From positions 81,452,124-81,516,123 of the forward strand of contig CM049308.1 of NCBI GenBank assembly GCA_026874595.1: 64,000 bases of DNA, read 5' to 3'. Each line of letters opens with the position of its first letter. Positions within the stretch are counted from its first letter, which is position 1. A program made the position numbers and the translations under genes. Origin of the DNA: Sipunculus nudus. Taxonomy: Eukaryota; Annelida; Sipuncula; Golfingiida; Sipunculidae. The notes beneath the pieces are model-generated. The model ran no database searches, was not told where the DNA came from, and worked only from the letters and a program-made list of their open reading frames with translations. Positions 13,264 through 25,440 of the stretch are shown piece by piece.

Positions 13264-14235
13264 CTTATGATGGAGAATCTATGGCAGTTGAATTCCTTAA
13301 TGGTGTGTTTACTTGCCAAGTAAAGGGACCACTGAACATTTTTTAACACTTCTGCACTAGTCTGTACATCCTCATTAGTCACAGGTAAAAATTAATTACT
13401 TAACAACACTTGACATGAGTGATTAGTGGATAGTAACCACCAAGGACAGCCATGAGGATACTGGTCTGATTTGCAAGGTTAAGTTTCCATGATTTTCATG
13501 GTCTCTTTGTTGCATGAGGGTTTCATTTTTCGCAATAATAGCAGACCATAATTTTTACAGAATACATAAATTACTATATTCATTATTTAGTATGTGCAAA
13601 ATGATAATATTACAAGTACCCAAAGGAGCATTAAATGAGTGGAATTTATTTTTCATAACAGTTAGTTAATATAAAAGATAATTATTATTTATAATATTGA
13701 TTCCTTACCTTTTCCTTTTGAAACTACAGCACTGATAACACAGATGAGTTACCAAAAAGGTTGCAGCATGAAAGGCTGTTCAGCTGTGTAGATGAGGTAC
13801 CTTATTTATGAATATTTTCCTTTTATGATAATTCCCCTTTCTTAATACTGCAAATTTGAAACCGTCAAAAACAAAAAGCCAACAACAGTTTACACACTGC
13901 TTTGTGTGACTGGTTTCAAATTTGATCTAACCATTAATCATTTACACTTGAACTGCAAATGCATGTCTTGCCCTTTATATCACTAACACACGTTTTAAAT
14001 AATGATGTGTATAATGACTTTTCATCCCAGTCAGAACCTGGAACTTGTTGCAAGACACCACTCAATTGCAGGTAGTAGGTACACGGAGTAATTGCTAGAT
14101 CAAATAACTGATAAGAAAGCCAAAGTACCCTGTTTTCTCATTTGTGTGCAATTAACTGTTTTTGCATTCTCAACATATTTTGCATTTTGCAGGTGGAAAC
14201 CTGGTGTGAAGCTGGCCAGTACACATAATATATAG
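13264..14235 (+). CDS. Speculative four-exon gene for a 67-residue, possibly secreted peptide
   Basis: I do not recognise this gene; it is proposed from splice signals only. Exons: 13264-13319 (ATG at 13267, acceptor CTAACTCCCCACAG, donor GTAAAG), 13730-13796 (acceptor after a CCTTTTCCTTTTG tract, donor GTACCT), 14031-14071 (acceptor CATCCCAG, donor GTAGTA) and 14193-14235 (acceptor TTTTGCAG, stop TAG at 14233). Introns would be 410, 234 and 121 bp, all GT-AG. The phases agree across all three junctions, and the 22-codon second exon is open only in the needed frame. Residues 5-17 are hydrophobic, like a weak signal sequence. A KR pair sits at residues 27-28. Cysteines at 37, 46, 47 and 53 give a C-x8-CC-x5-C spacing. 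An alternative frame of exon 1 is also open. No polyadenylation signal lies close downstream. Chance assembly of short open pieces is the main alternative. Confidence 0.18.
13508..13537 (+). mobile_element. Decayed fragment of a CpG-rich TIR element
   Basis: GCATGAGGGTTTCATTTTTCG followed by CAAT matches the GCGAGGGTTTCATTTTTCGCG stretch near 41431. Most differences are CG changed to TG or CA, as expected from deamination of methylated CpG. The fragment is too short to define its ends. Confidence 0.4.
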
Positions 14236-14451
14236 TAGTGCTACAGCATCCATCGATTGTCTTGGCACTGGTTACCATAGAAACAGACTGAATCACATCT
14301 GGCTTCGAAATTTCCATGGAAACACGTCAACCATAAGACAGCTGTCCCCTGGTGATGTTACTATTTGTGGTCATATTGGTGATCTCCCATCTAGAAGGCA
14401 GAATGAAACACCTGAATTACCATACATGTACAAAATCTGTACCAACCTTAT
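14236..14451. other. Short unique spacer
   Basis: No feature was seen apart from its position as a possible 3' UTR of the candidate chain ending at 14235. Confidence 0.4.
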
Positions 14452-15985
14452 ACACAAGGGACCCATGGGTCACATCCCTCAGCTAAATTTCAGAAAATTT
14501 TAGCGAGTGCAAAATATTTTTTTTATTTATATATATATATATATATTAGCATTTAAAAAGTTAAATCGACTGGCCCTGCTATTGCTAAATAATAATAATT
14601 TTATACTAAATATATATTTGCTGAACTAATACTGAGCACTTTTATAGACTATATCAAAGATGCAGGAGTCCCTTACGATAAAATATTTCTAGATGTATCA
14701 TTATTTCAGCCATGTGACAGGGATAGGTGCTTAAAATAACCATGAGAATGTATGAACACCTGTCAATTATAGTAACATGGAATGAAGTGGAAATTAGCTG
14801 AAGTATAATAATACACATTTAATTTATAAACTGTAATAAAATGTAGTAAAAAAATTTAAAAAATCATTTTTTAAAATGAGCATAAACTAAATCTGATAAG
14901 TGTATATTGTACTATGTAATACATGAAAATGATGCCTGTCACCTTTTAATGATGCAATTAGAAACTAGAATATCAGCAGAAGCTGACAAAAGCCCTCAGC
15001 TAAAAGAACAGTATTTAAAGGTGGTAACAGCAACAAGTACTAAATATCTGTTCTCACATGGATGTATATCTGTACATGTCTCAGTTATAAATTTAAAATG
15101 GAGAGATATGTACCATGATTCAAAACAATCCACCAAATGCTTCCTGAAAAATAAGCTTCTAAGTTTTATTCGATTATAAGCTCTGTGACCTTGAAAAGTA
15201 GGTCAAAGGTCACCAATCTTCGAACTTTGTCGATATACATCTTCACCAAAGAAATAAAATTCCTATTGTGAATACTTTTTGAGATATCATGCTCACAAGG
15301 CCAAAGTTGAAAAATCCAAGGAAAATTCATTAAAAATCAGAAATTGTAGGTGGCGCCCCCAAACTTGTGCAGCAGTTACAGACAATCAGTCCCTATGACC
15401 ATAGTAAGTATTGTAAAAATCCACCCAATGGTTCCTGAGAAATTAGCTCCTAAAGTGTTTTTCTATAATCAGCTCTAAAATGTAGAGAAATAGGTCAAGG
15501 TCACCCATCTTCGAACTTGACCGAGATTTTGTCAATATACATCTTCACCGAAAAAATAAAATTCCTACGGTGAATCCTTTTAGAGATATCCCGCTCACAA
15601 GCTCAAAGTTGAAAAATCCGATAAAAATTCATTTAAAATCAGAAATTGCAGGTGGCACTACCAAACTTGTGAAGCAGGTACAGACTATCAGTCCCAATGA
15701 TCATAGTAAGTTTTGGAAAATCCACCAAATGGTTCCTGAGTAATAAGCATCTAAGTGTTTTTCTATAATCAGCTCTAAGATGTAGAGAAATAGGTCAAGG
15801 TCACCCATCTTCGAACTTGACCTAGATTTTGACGATATACATCTTTACCGAGGAAATAAAATTCTGACGGTGAATCCTTTTCCAGATATCCCACTCACAA
15901 GGTAAAAGTTAACGGACGCCGGACAGACGGACGGACAGCTTGGGTGATAACAATAGCCCATCAGCCTAAGGGCTGAGGGCTAAAA
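14452..15985 (+). mobile_element. Hairpin-ended modular element with a 303-bp tandem core
   Basis: The 5' end is ACACAAGGGACCCATGGGTC, containing the 12-bp palindrome GACCCATGGGTC. The 3' end is a hairpin (CCCATCAGCC with GGCTGAGGG) followed by CTAAAAAAA. CCCTCAGC at 14476-14483 is inverted as GCTGAGGG at 15972-15979, a short subterminal inverted repeat. A GGACAGACGGACGGACAG microsatellite lies just before the 3' hairpin. This order (subterminal repeat, tandem core, microsatellite, 3' hairpin) is that of pearl/HINE-type elements, thought to be non-autonomous Helentrons. A 90-codon frame (14907-15179) in the left arm has no recognisable domain. Confidence 0.65.
15177..15950 (+). repeat. 303-bp tandem module, 2.6 copies
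   Basis: Landmarks such as CCATCTTCGAACTTGACC, GATATACATCTTCACC and the AATCAGAAATTG...GGTGGC stretch recur about 303 bp apart, starting near 15177, 15478 and 15778. The first copy has AGGTCAAAGGTCA (15200-15212); the others have AGGTCAAGGTCA at the same place. The third copy breaks off into the GACGGACGG tract. Confidence 0.88.
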
Positions 15986-15990
15986 AAATC

Positions 15991-16739
15991 ATTGTTTGCC
16001 TAAGAGTAATATAAAGGAATACATTTGACCAACAAAAATGTGTTAATGTTATTTATAAGTCTGGATGGAGGGACACAGAGAGCTAGAGAAAAAGGAGAAA
16101 GGGGGAGCATTCAACAGTGCTTACAGGAAAAAAAAAATTATTCATAATTATTATATATTTAATGATAAACAGAAATGTACAGACAGGACTGATCACTTTA
16201 TGTCCCATTCTGCTGAGGCAAAAATATTATATGCTTCAATTAAATCCTAATTTTTCATTACACTATTATTTCTCAACAAACCCTAATAAAGTTGCTATGA
16301 AACTAATGGGCAAGAGTACACAGGTGTAAGGGCTCAATCGGTGTGGAGGGAGTTAATAAGAGTTACAATACCTCTGGATATACACACAGGATATGAAATT
16401 TTAAGCAACAGTGAGAGTTACAATACCTCTGGATATACACTCAGGATATGAAATTTAAAGAAACAGTGCTTACAGGAGGAAATGTTTCTTCATAAATATT
16501 AAATATTTACAAAGAGACAGAGAGATGAACAAGCAAAGCCAATCACTTTATTTTATATTATGTTGAGGAAGGAAAATAATGAACAATAAATATCTGAAAT
16601 ATAACTTGAATCAGAATTTACCATTTTAAATTGCACCTTAATTTATCCATAATTATGCTTCCTGATGGGTTTAATTATATTTTAATTTGTTAAAATTATT
16701 TAAAATTATATTAATTTCTTAAAAATGTTTTCACTTGGT
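15991..16739. repeat. Low-complexity stretch with a 54-bp direct duplication
   Basis: AGAGTTACAATACCTCTGGA starts both 16359 and 16413, giving two copies of 54 bp. The CAGTGCTTACAGGA motif follows in two contexts (about 16105 and 16464), which resembles the start of the module at 16985. There is no gene: two overlapping 61-70 codon frames have no recognisable content. Confidence 0.6.
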
Positions 16740-16984
16740 GGGGGGGGGGAGGGGGAGGGGGTGATATGAGAATAACTGTGCACCTGTGACCCATTACACA
16801 TCAGGTAAGCAGAGAGAGCTATACTCAATGACCTAAAGTGACCAAAATGGGCTGCTTGACAATGCAGCCTTAAAATAAAATACAATAAGAACCTTAAAAA
16901 TTCAATAATTAGCCTAACTGTAAAGCTTTTATTATCAAATTTCAGATTTTAACAAATTAAACCCTTATGTGTACATGCTGTGAA

Positions 16985-18995
16985 CATTAAATCTACAGTA
17001 CTTACAGGAAAAAGTGTGCCATGGCCAAAGTTGGGCAAAATTTAAGGTGCTAGATCATTTTATGTTTATGCTTATAACTTTAAAAACTGCATAATTAAGA
17101 TCTAATTTTGGGTATACAATTAAATCTTGATAAAACAAAGTTATATCCCTGAAAAAAAGTCTCTAGCTTCAACAAATCTCATTAAATTGATTAAATGTCT
17201 TTCCTGACATTTTACATTATATTCAGGCCCATAATATCAAGAAACTACATGAAACTGATCACATTTCTAGTATGTAGACAGGAAATAGAGGAAAATTTAT
17301 ATTAAATTTGATAAAAAACAAATACCGTAAAATCTCCACTTAAAACCGCACTTCCGATTAAAACCGCACCCAGACTTCGCCGAAATTCCAGGCGAGACAC
17401 CGCGAGGGGCTCAAATACTAAGAACCCCCCTTTAAAACCGCACCAACTTTCGCTACGGAATGATTTGACAAAAGACACAATCAAGCAATCATCTAGAAAT
17501 GAACACGCGTAGGTTGCGACTCGGCCATTCCTGTCCACTTTAAAAATTCCTTGGGCATTTTATTTTAACACATCATAACACTTTTTTGCAGGGTCACTCA
17601 AGTATGAAGTTTGGGAAGACGTAAGGGCCGGTGAACCTCTGCCTGTTTATACAGATTTTATATTCCGTGCCGTATTCTTGTTTGCTACTGATTTGTCATT
17701 ATATTTTGGAAAAAATATTCTGCTGATCCATTTCAAGTCACTGTATATTTTAATTCTAAAAGTAATATTTTGAAATCTTAATTTTTGATGAAAATTCCAT
17801 TTTCTGGATTTACTCGGAAGATTCAAATCATTTTCATACCGGTTACTTCGGTATTATCTTCGTCACATCGTACGTTGACATCGCTCCATGTCACAATTTG
17901 CTGGTGCGTTTGAAAACATCGCTGGTCAACTTAACTAAATATCGAAGTACTGAAGTTACCTTTTAGAGATACGCACGTATAGGAAACATGACGCTTGAAA
18001 ACGAGTGATTTTAAGGTAAAATTAAAGTGGCCAGTCCGGGTTAGCAAGTTTTTTTCCTGAAGAAAGTTTCCGTGTGGAGAGCCATTTTGTCAAGGCAGTG
18101 TTCGCGCAAGGCACGCTGGGACGAAATAGGTGGCTGTTCTATTTACCACCCACCGCTTACAGCCGTTCAAAATATTCTTAGCAGAATACCGGGGTGTTTC
18201 AGCACATGGCGGCACTCAAACTAGATTTTAAAACGATCGTCTGCCATTGTGTGACTCTTTACGATGTCAGCTTTTTATTCATTTTACGTTTTAAACAAAT
18301 AATCATTGCTAAATAATGCCGCAAATGGGTTTAAAGTAGGCTTTTATTTCAATTTTGCTTGACCATGCCCAACGAAGTGGACCGCTGTGTGTAACAGCAG
18401 GGTTGTTGTAAACGTATTATTTGGTGACAATTACCAAGATTTTATAACAAGTTATATATCACACGAAAACTTATCAGCAATATTAAATTTTTATAAATAA
18501 CAAATAATCGTAAATAATACATTTACACACGGCTCCCATGCATGCTAAGAACAGCCTTCGAAAGTTGCAATATTATCGCCCACGCGCCGGCCCAAAAACG
18601 ATGTCTGTCAGAAAGATATTCAGGAAACCCTTCTAGTATAAACCGCACAGTGCTTTCAGGAAATCAACCTGATTTCAAGATTTTGAATTTCTTGATTAAA
18701 CCGCGGTTTTAAGTGGAGATTTTACGGTAAGTGGTTTTGAAGTGTAACAATGGGTTTTAAATTAAAAATTCAGATTTTTCCTACATGTCTCGAAGAAACA
18801 AAGTCATAGTGAGCCACTTTATGGTATGATAAGAGATTTTGGGGACATCTAACTGTATGTCGAATTTTGGATTTACAGATCCAATGATTCTAAACATGCC
18901 AGTTTAACAGACGGCCAGACAGACGGACAGACCGATGGACAAAGGATCATGGCTATAACTCAGTTTATTTATAGTCAGCTGTGCTAAAAACTACT
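16985..18995 (+). mobile_element. Hairpin-ended element, 'TTTAAGG' core type, interrupted copy
   Basis: The core contains CAGTACTTACAGGAAAAAG, GGGCAAAATTTAAGGT, CTAATTTTGGGTATACAATT and CAGGCCCATAA. It is homologous to 35455-36107, 39150-39741, 47745-48280 and 48440-49084. The 3' end is GACGGCCAGACAGACGGACA, then ATAGTCAGCTGTGCTAAAAA (18971-18990). The core is split at 17323-17324 by the 17325-18727 insertion and resumes with AGTGGTTTTGA. A 5' end could not be located; a G-rich tract at 16740-16760 resembles the one at 35238, which lies upstream of the same core. Confidence 0.75.
17325..18727. mobile_element. 1403-bp TA-flanked DNA transposon, 25-bp perfect TIRs
   Basis: The left terminus CCGTAAAATCTCCACTTAAA continues to 25 bases that are exactly complementary to the right terminus, which ends GTGGAGATTTTACGG. 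Flanking TA dinucleotides (17323-17324 and 18728-18729) fit a Tc1/mariner-superfamily target duplication. Both ends carry extra TTAAAACCGCA-type subterminal copies. Paralogous host copies (for example 35830) run through uninterrupted and give the empty site. The interior is richer in CpG than the surroundings. It has no recognisable transposase; the 78-codon minus frame at 17302-17538 is unassigned. Presumably non-autonomous. Confidence 0.9.
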
Positions 18996-20295
18996 TTACA
19001 CAAGGTTTCATTCATCAGCTATTATTTTACCTGAATTACTATACTCTTACTGTGTTTACAGTACCATGGGAAAATCTACAATTTTACACAAACAGAAATA
19101 AGTTAATATCTAAACTATTATAAGCCACTTACAAATTTGTTGTTAAATGTATAGTAAAACAGTGGAACAGTAAACCATGCTGGAATCTACGCTTTTTCCA
19201 ATGGTAAGGCCTCTGTTTTAAATTTCATTTTATGCTCATTTTGACAGAACTCTTCACTGGTGACCATTCTTTCACATAATAAAATTGTTCAATTATTTAT
19301 CATAAAAAGCCAATGAAAGGTTTAAGGCAATTATATTGTAAGGTGGAAAACTGATACATATATGATAATGTATTTGCTACAACAATGCATATTTTACCTG
19401 AACAATTGTTGAATATCATTATAATGGACATTCAGAAAATATTAAAATACACTTAAGCATCATTTATCTGATAAACAATTCTGCATGATACACCATGAAT
19501 GCCAACCTGCTGCCTAGCAAATTACTTTATTAGAAACTGACGTACATGAATTAATGAGGCTAGTCCAAATAAACATTTTGGTTAGGTGTTCCATCAATTT
19601 ATCTTGTAAAATACATTGAAATAATTGCTAATTAGACCTTAAAGATCAGAAATCATTTCATTGTTGAATATCTTACATTGTTTGAATTTCTGATAAATGG
19701 TAAAAGTTTTTGGTTCTCATTTTTCAATTTAAGTTAAGTGATTTTTTTTGGATAAACAGTGATTGGAAAACAACATTCTACTGTATATATGAATCATTTG
19801 GAATAAGCATACCTGACATCATGTGGCAGACATTCCCGGTTTAAGTGGTGTTCTATGACTACCATCATGCACAGGGTCTTCAGGGATGGAGCTAAAATAC
19901 ATAAAACAAATGATTAATAACATACTTGTAAGAATGTTAATTAATTTATCTTGTTGATCTCACCTAAAACTTGTACTGTTGCACACTATGATAAACATAA
20001 CAATTTGATAAGTATGACTAAAAAATATACAAGAGTTCACACTGTAATTAGGTGTTCTTAAAGCAAATGGCCTTTTCTGCCATCCTCAATGGTGCACATG
20101 TTCACAATAATCCTTTATTTTGCCAAGATTTGACCTGGAGAACCAAGGAAAAGATCACCTGTTTCAAATAATTAACATGTCTGTGATCTTGGTGGAAACA
20201 ATTTGGTACAAAAGGTGAGGGAAAATATGCAGTACATTCTAAAATCATATGATTATGGTTAATTGAAATGGTAATTAAGGGCATAACCCCATTTT
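18996..20295. other. Unique AT-rich sequence, no gene recognised
   Basis: No supported feature was seen; only short open frames and AT-rich tracts. Confidence 0.55.
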
Positions 20296-20935
20296 AAATA
20301 AGTTTCTTCCTCTGACCCATTCCAAAGCATGTGCAATTTAATAGAAATCTGTTGCATATTTTTAGTGAACCCATGAGCTTTTGCGATGGTGTGGAGTTAA
20401 GGTTTACTCTGTAGACATCCAAGCTTATATCTCGGGAACCGTTTGACCAATTGGGCCAAAATTTTGCATGCCTATAGATCTCACATAGCTCTTCATCATA
20501 GGCAAAACTGGTGGCGCCACCTGCAACCACTCATATCTCAGAAGTGGTTTGACTTATCCACCTGAAATTTTGCAGGTTTATACATCCTGGACAGCTTTCT
20601 AGATTTTATGACAGGTGGCGCCACCTACATTCACGTTTACTCTGCAGACATCCAAGCTCATATCTCGGGAACCCTTTGACCGATTGGGCCAAAATTTTGA
20701 TTGTGTATAGATCTCACATAGCTCTTCATCATAGGCAAAACTGGTGGCGCCACCTGCAACCACTTATGCACAGCATCAATCTGTTCACTTGCCTTGGGAT
20801 AAAATCACTCATATCTCAGCAGTGGTTTGACTTATCCACCTGAAATTTTGCAGGTTTATACATCCTGGACAATTTTCTCGATTTTATGACAGGTGGCACC
20901 ACCTACATTCACGTTTAAGCTGCAGACATCCATGC
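20296..20935. repeat. Tandem module of about 233-277 bp with GGTGGCGCCACC palindromes
   Basis: GCAGACATCCAAGCTCATATC (or its GTAGACATCC variant) recurs near 20410, 20642 and 20919. Perfect 12-bp palindromes GGTGGCGCCACC stand at 20510-20521, 20614-20625 and 20743-20754, and a CG-to-CA decayed version lies near 20891. The second module carries an extra segment of about 40 bp near 20764-20805. Element ends were not identified. Confidence 0.8.
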
Positions 20936-23454
20936 TAATATGCAACACACCTCACTCTATTCCCCTTGCCACTTAATCCATGCCTCACTTCACCCGTCCC
21001 ACTCTGATTTCTGAGGATACACAGTCACTTGTCGACTACCCATATTCTGGTTTTAAAATGTCCTAGTCTGAAACTTGCTGGTCGGAAACATCCATTTTGC
21101 TGAAATCATAATGACTAAGGTAGATATGCAGGACTTAGAGGATCAATATTAAATTTTTAAAAAATAAACCTCCATTCATACTCCTTAACTTTGCACAGTT
21201 TGCATTAGGCCTGTAGGCCTTGTTTTAATATACATCACATAAATTTGTTCTTTAGTACTACTGATGGGAATGTTCAACCATCCAGATCACAGAAAAACCT
21301 GCAAACAGGGCCAACAGTCTTCTATATAAAATATTTAAATAAAGCTATCCAAGATTTTTGGTCATACCAAATTTCAGGACAATCCATCCTATCACCCTTG
21401 AGATATCTAATATTTTGTATGATTTTCTTTCCATATGGACAATTCCATGGCAACTCTCATGCTAAATAAGCTTCATTATCTGGCCTATCTTCACAAACTT
21501 CTGAAAAAAAAACCTGTCAATGCTTTTTTTATCTCTGCTAAAAAAATTATCTTGCTCACAATGACTGTCTTCAGCAGCACAACAGTGCTGAAACCATAGG
21601 ATCTCCAGCCTCCAGTCTGACAACTAAACTTGCATCTGTACCCAAATCACCCGACAAATCACAGCAATATCTAAATAAAGAAAGTACTGACCCAATGGCT
21701 ATACATTATAAGCTAACATGGGAGGTGATGCTATGTGCTAGCCTGTCTGGCCAGCACTTGCATGATGTTACATGTCTAGGGCTCTCTGATGATTGTAAAT
21801 ATAGAGGTCAGGATGATGATGGTGATGATAATGCTGCTGCTGATGATGACTGCAGCACTGCTGGAGAAGCTTTGTGACTTTGAGATGAAGATACATAAAT
21901 GATGACATGTAAGATGTCCCTTTAACATAACTCTATCAATCATCATAAAAAAAAGCAGAAACATTGCAAGAATCCAGGAAATGATCTACTGACGGAAAAA
22001 AAGACAAATGGCATATAAGAACTAGATGTATTCTCAAAAAAAGACCTTTTTTATTTTTTTTCAGATAGACTTTTTTAATGATTATTTTACATTTGGAAAA
22101 AAACAGTGTTCATAAAAGGAGATTCAAATTAAGGAACAATAAACATAAAATAAGATACTTGCTGCTTTGATGGAAAAAAAAACAAAATAAAACAATATTT
22201 TTTTCAAAGCTAGAAGCTGGTTAAAGTGATAATACCAATTTGAATTGATTTTTCTTTTGCAGCCACACAAGATAAATTTTAATGAATTGGAACTGATACA
22301 ATGAAATAACAAAAAGGACGAGTAGATATATATATATATATCAAAAGTGTCCTTCTTTTTTTGAGGCCCATAAGAAATAATGCGTACCACATGATTATCA
22401 CCAGGTTGATAACTTGATGACTTGAAAATCTTAATTAAATTTAATTCATCTGCACTAAGTTAAGTCTAGGCTATTGTTTTCAGGTGATTCTGTGTAGGTA
22501 TGTAAGTATGTGTGACAGTCCCCTATATATCTGATATCAGATTCATGGATTTTAAGGAAATTTATCTCACTTTTAATAAATATTTGTGTAATTCCTTGCA
22601 CAAATAAACACTTGGATGCACATTTCATGGCATAGGCAGTATTGTACACCTCTAGGGCTTCTGAGAAAAGTGTGATTTATTGTATCACAAGTGTGATAAG
22701 TGTGGTTGTATTTTTGTTCATGAGGGCTTCAAATTTGCAATATGCGCAAATGGGAAAATATCACAAAATTATAACATTCTTGATTAGGATTGAGTCTCAA
22801 TCATCAAAGGCCAGTGATCCATGGAGGGGTTTGCTTTCAATAAACATGTTCATTTTCTCCTTTTATTCAGCCTGTTAACCCACATGCATCCTTCAATGAC
22901 AGCTCGAGTACAGCCAGGACATGTTGCAATTAAATACCATTCTCTTTTTTAATTAAAGCTTTACTTCATTATACCACTGCTGTCCACCTGCCAGTCTCCA
23001 ATGTTTCTTTTAAGACTATGGTACATTATTATTTCTGAAACCATAATCAACATGCATAAAATGTGAAACAAGCAAATGCTTTGGTAATACGTTGTTCTGC
23101 AATGTACATAAACATTTACTAGACAATAAGCTGTCTAGTGATTGTAACATCAAGTCTTTCATTGTGCAGTTTTCATTGAGCAATCAATTTTACAGAGTAA
23201 CATATTTGTGACCTCAAAGGCATCCATTTTTCAAGCTTTTAAGAAAAGATCAATGTTTTTTGGTGTATAATGCCATATCATGATAATCATGTAATGTTAA
23301 ATAGAAATTCATATATATGCTCACTATTTTATAAGATATATTTAAAAAGTTTGTTATTTATGTTTTTAAGTCCTTCATTTTTTATTTCTTTACTTACATT
23401 AATTATTTGACGTTCCTAGATATCACTGAGTACCACTGATGTATTATGTATTAA
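20936..23454. other. Unique sequence, no gene recognised; short microsatellites
   Basis: This holds a cryptic GATGATGRT/GCTGCT low-complexity patch at about 21811-21870, giving Asp/Ala runs in one frame, and a short TA run at about 22327-22341. Frames of 60-88 codons are scattered here, with no recognisable domain. Confidence 0.5.
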
Positions 23455-24496
23455 CTGGGACAGAACGTGAACTTGATCTGTAACTGGTCTATATCTGCCC
23501 ACACACCAAAAATCAGGCCAATATCTGCAAGCATTGCGAAAAAAAGTCCATACATGTGTATTTGTCATGAAATTTCATATTTTTCATGAAATTTTCTATG
23601 TTCAGGAGCCGTAAAACGGTCAAAAATAGGTCAACCGGGACGAAACGCGAACTCAATCTGTAACTGGTCAATATCTGCCCACACAGCAAAAATCAGGCCA
23701 ATATCTGCAGGCATTGCGAAAAAAGTCCGTACATGTGTATTTTTCATGAAAATTTCTATTTTTCATGAAATTTTCAAAGTTAAAGAGGCGTAAAACGTTC
23801 AAAAGTTGGTCAACCGGGACGAAACACGAACTTGATCTGTAACTGGTCTATATCTGCCCACACACCAAAAATCAGGCCAATATCTGCAGGCATTGCGAAA
23901 AAAAGTCCGTACATGTGTATTTGTCATGAAAATTTCTATTTTTCATGAAATTTTCGAAGTTAAAGAGGGGTAAAACGATCAAAAGTAGGTCAACCAGGAC
24001 GAAACGCGAACTCAATCTGAAACTGGTCATTATCTGCCCACACACCAAAAATCAGGCCAATATCTGCAAGCATTGCGAAAAAAAGTCTGTACATGTGTAT
24101 TTGTCATGAAATTTCATATTTTTCATGAAATTTTCTATGTTCAGGAGCCGTAAAAAGGTCAAAAGTAGGTCAACTGGGACGAAACGAAAACTCTATCTGT
24201 AACTGGTCTATATCTGCCCACACACCAAAAATCAGCCCAATATCTGCAGGCATTGCGAAAAAAATTTCTATTTTTCATGAAATTTTCAAAGTTAAAGAGC
24301 CGTAAAACGGTCAAAAGTAGGTCAATCGGGACAAAACGCCAACTCGATCTGTAACTGGTCCATATCTGCCCACACACCAAAAATCAGGCTGATATCTGCA
24401 AGCATTGCGAAAAAAAGCCCGTACAACTGTTTGATTTCGGAATGACGGAAGGATGGAATGACGGACATGGGTAAAACTATATGCCCCGGCCACTTT
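23455..24496. repeat. 180-bp tandem array, about 5.5 copies
   Basis: The ACCGGGACGAAACGCGAAC landmark and its variants end at 23460, 23640, 23819, 23999, 24179 and 24331. Spacing is 180, 179, 180, 180 and 152 bp, the last unit having lost about 28 bp. All units contain CCCACACACCAAAAATCAGG (or a close variant) and GCATTGCGAAAAA. The array ends with GGAATGACGGAAGGATGGAATG and a partial ATGCCCCGGCCAC arm, probably the 5' half of a 3' hairpin cut off by the next repeat at about 24500. Confidence 0.93.
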
Positions 24497-24499
24497 GTG

Positions 24500-25440
24500 C
24501 ATTGGGAAATACACCAGGTATAATGCTTCAATGCTGGACCACTACTTTTCATGTATATGAACAATGCAAGTACTAAACATTTTGAATAAGAAACAATTAC
24601 ACAAACATCACTGCTGAAATTCTGGCATTGGTGCACACAACACAAAAACGATTGTAGCTGGCACCACCAGTCTTGTATACAGTGAAGCTATCAGAGATAT
24701 ACACATACGCCAATTTTCAGACTGATATATCAAACCCCTCCTGAGAAATAAGCAGAGACACACATTGTGCAAAAATTATTGTAGGTGGCACCACCAGTCT
24801 TGTATACGACAAAGCTATTCCATATGTATAAATATGCCCAATTTCAGGCTGATATATTAAAGTCCTCTGTATAAATAAGCAGGCACATACACTGTGCAAA
24901 AGTGCAATGAAGGTGGCACCACCTGTCTTGTAAATGAGAATACCATCAAAGATGCATAGACAGGTCAAATTTCAGTCCAATACATCAAACTTTCCCAGAG
25001 TTTGATGCACTGGGTTGACAAGGCTTAGGTGAGTAAGACATTTGCCCCCGAGTGACCTGTGACAAATTGCTGCCTCAAGCTACTGCACTGAGTGAACTCT
25101 TGACCTACACCTGGATACACTGAGTGAACTTTTGACCTGTACCTGGCTGCACTGAGTGAACTCTTGACCTGTTGCATAATCTGACACAGTTGGCAGTCTG
25201 CCAAAGCTATAAATAGATTCAGGCTGAACTTTGGTGCCAAATATGATGCAGAGAGCAGTCTGCCAAAGCTATAAATAGAATACAGCTAATGCACTGAGTG
25301 AACTCTTGACCTATTCCTGGCTGCTTTTCTTCCAATCCTGGCACTGTGCCAAAACTATTTATAGAGCTGACACATTCTGGGCTAATGGCCAACATCAAGG
25401 CACTGGCAATCTGCCAGTGGTAAACCAAGTGCTGCCATCT
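24500..25440. repeat. Dispersed repeat, copy 2 (partner of 5197-6000)
   Basis: It starts with the same TACACCAGGTATAATGCTTC. Three sub-modules of about 124 bp follow, each with GGTGGCACCACC (near 24659, 24786 and 24913) and GTCTTGTA downstream. The CACTGAGTGAACTCTTGACC short-period run comes last (about 25085-25320). It abuts the truncated 3' end of the 180-bp array, so it probably inserted into it. Confidence 0.75.

Noticed and set aside
17302..17538. 78-codon minus frame as transposase of the 17325-18727 element
   Set aside because: No DDE or helix-turn-helix features are visible, and the frame runs over the TIR edge.
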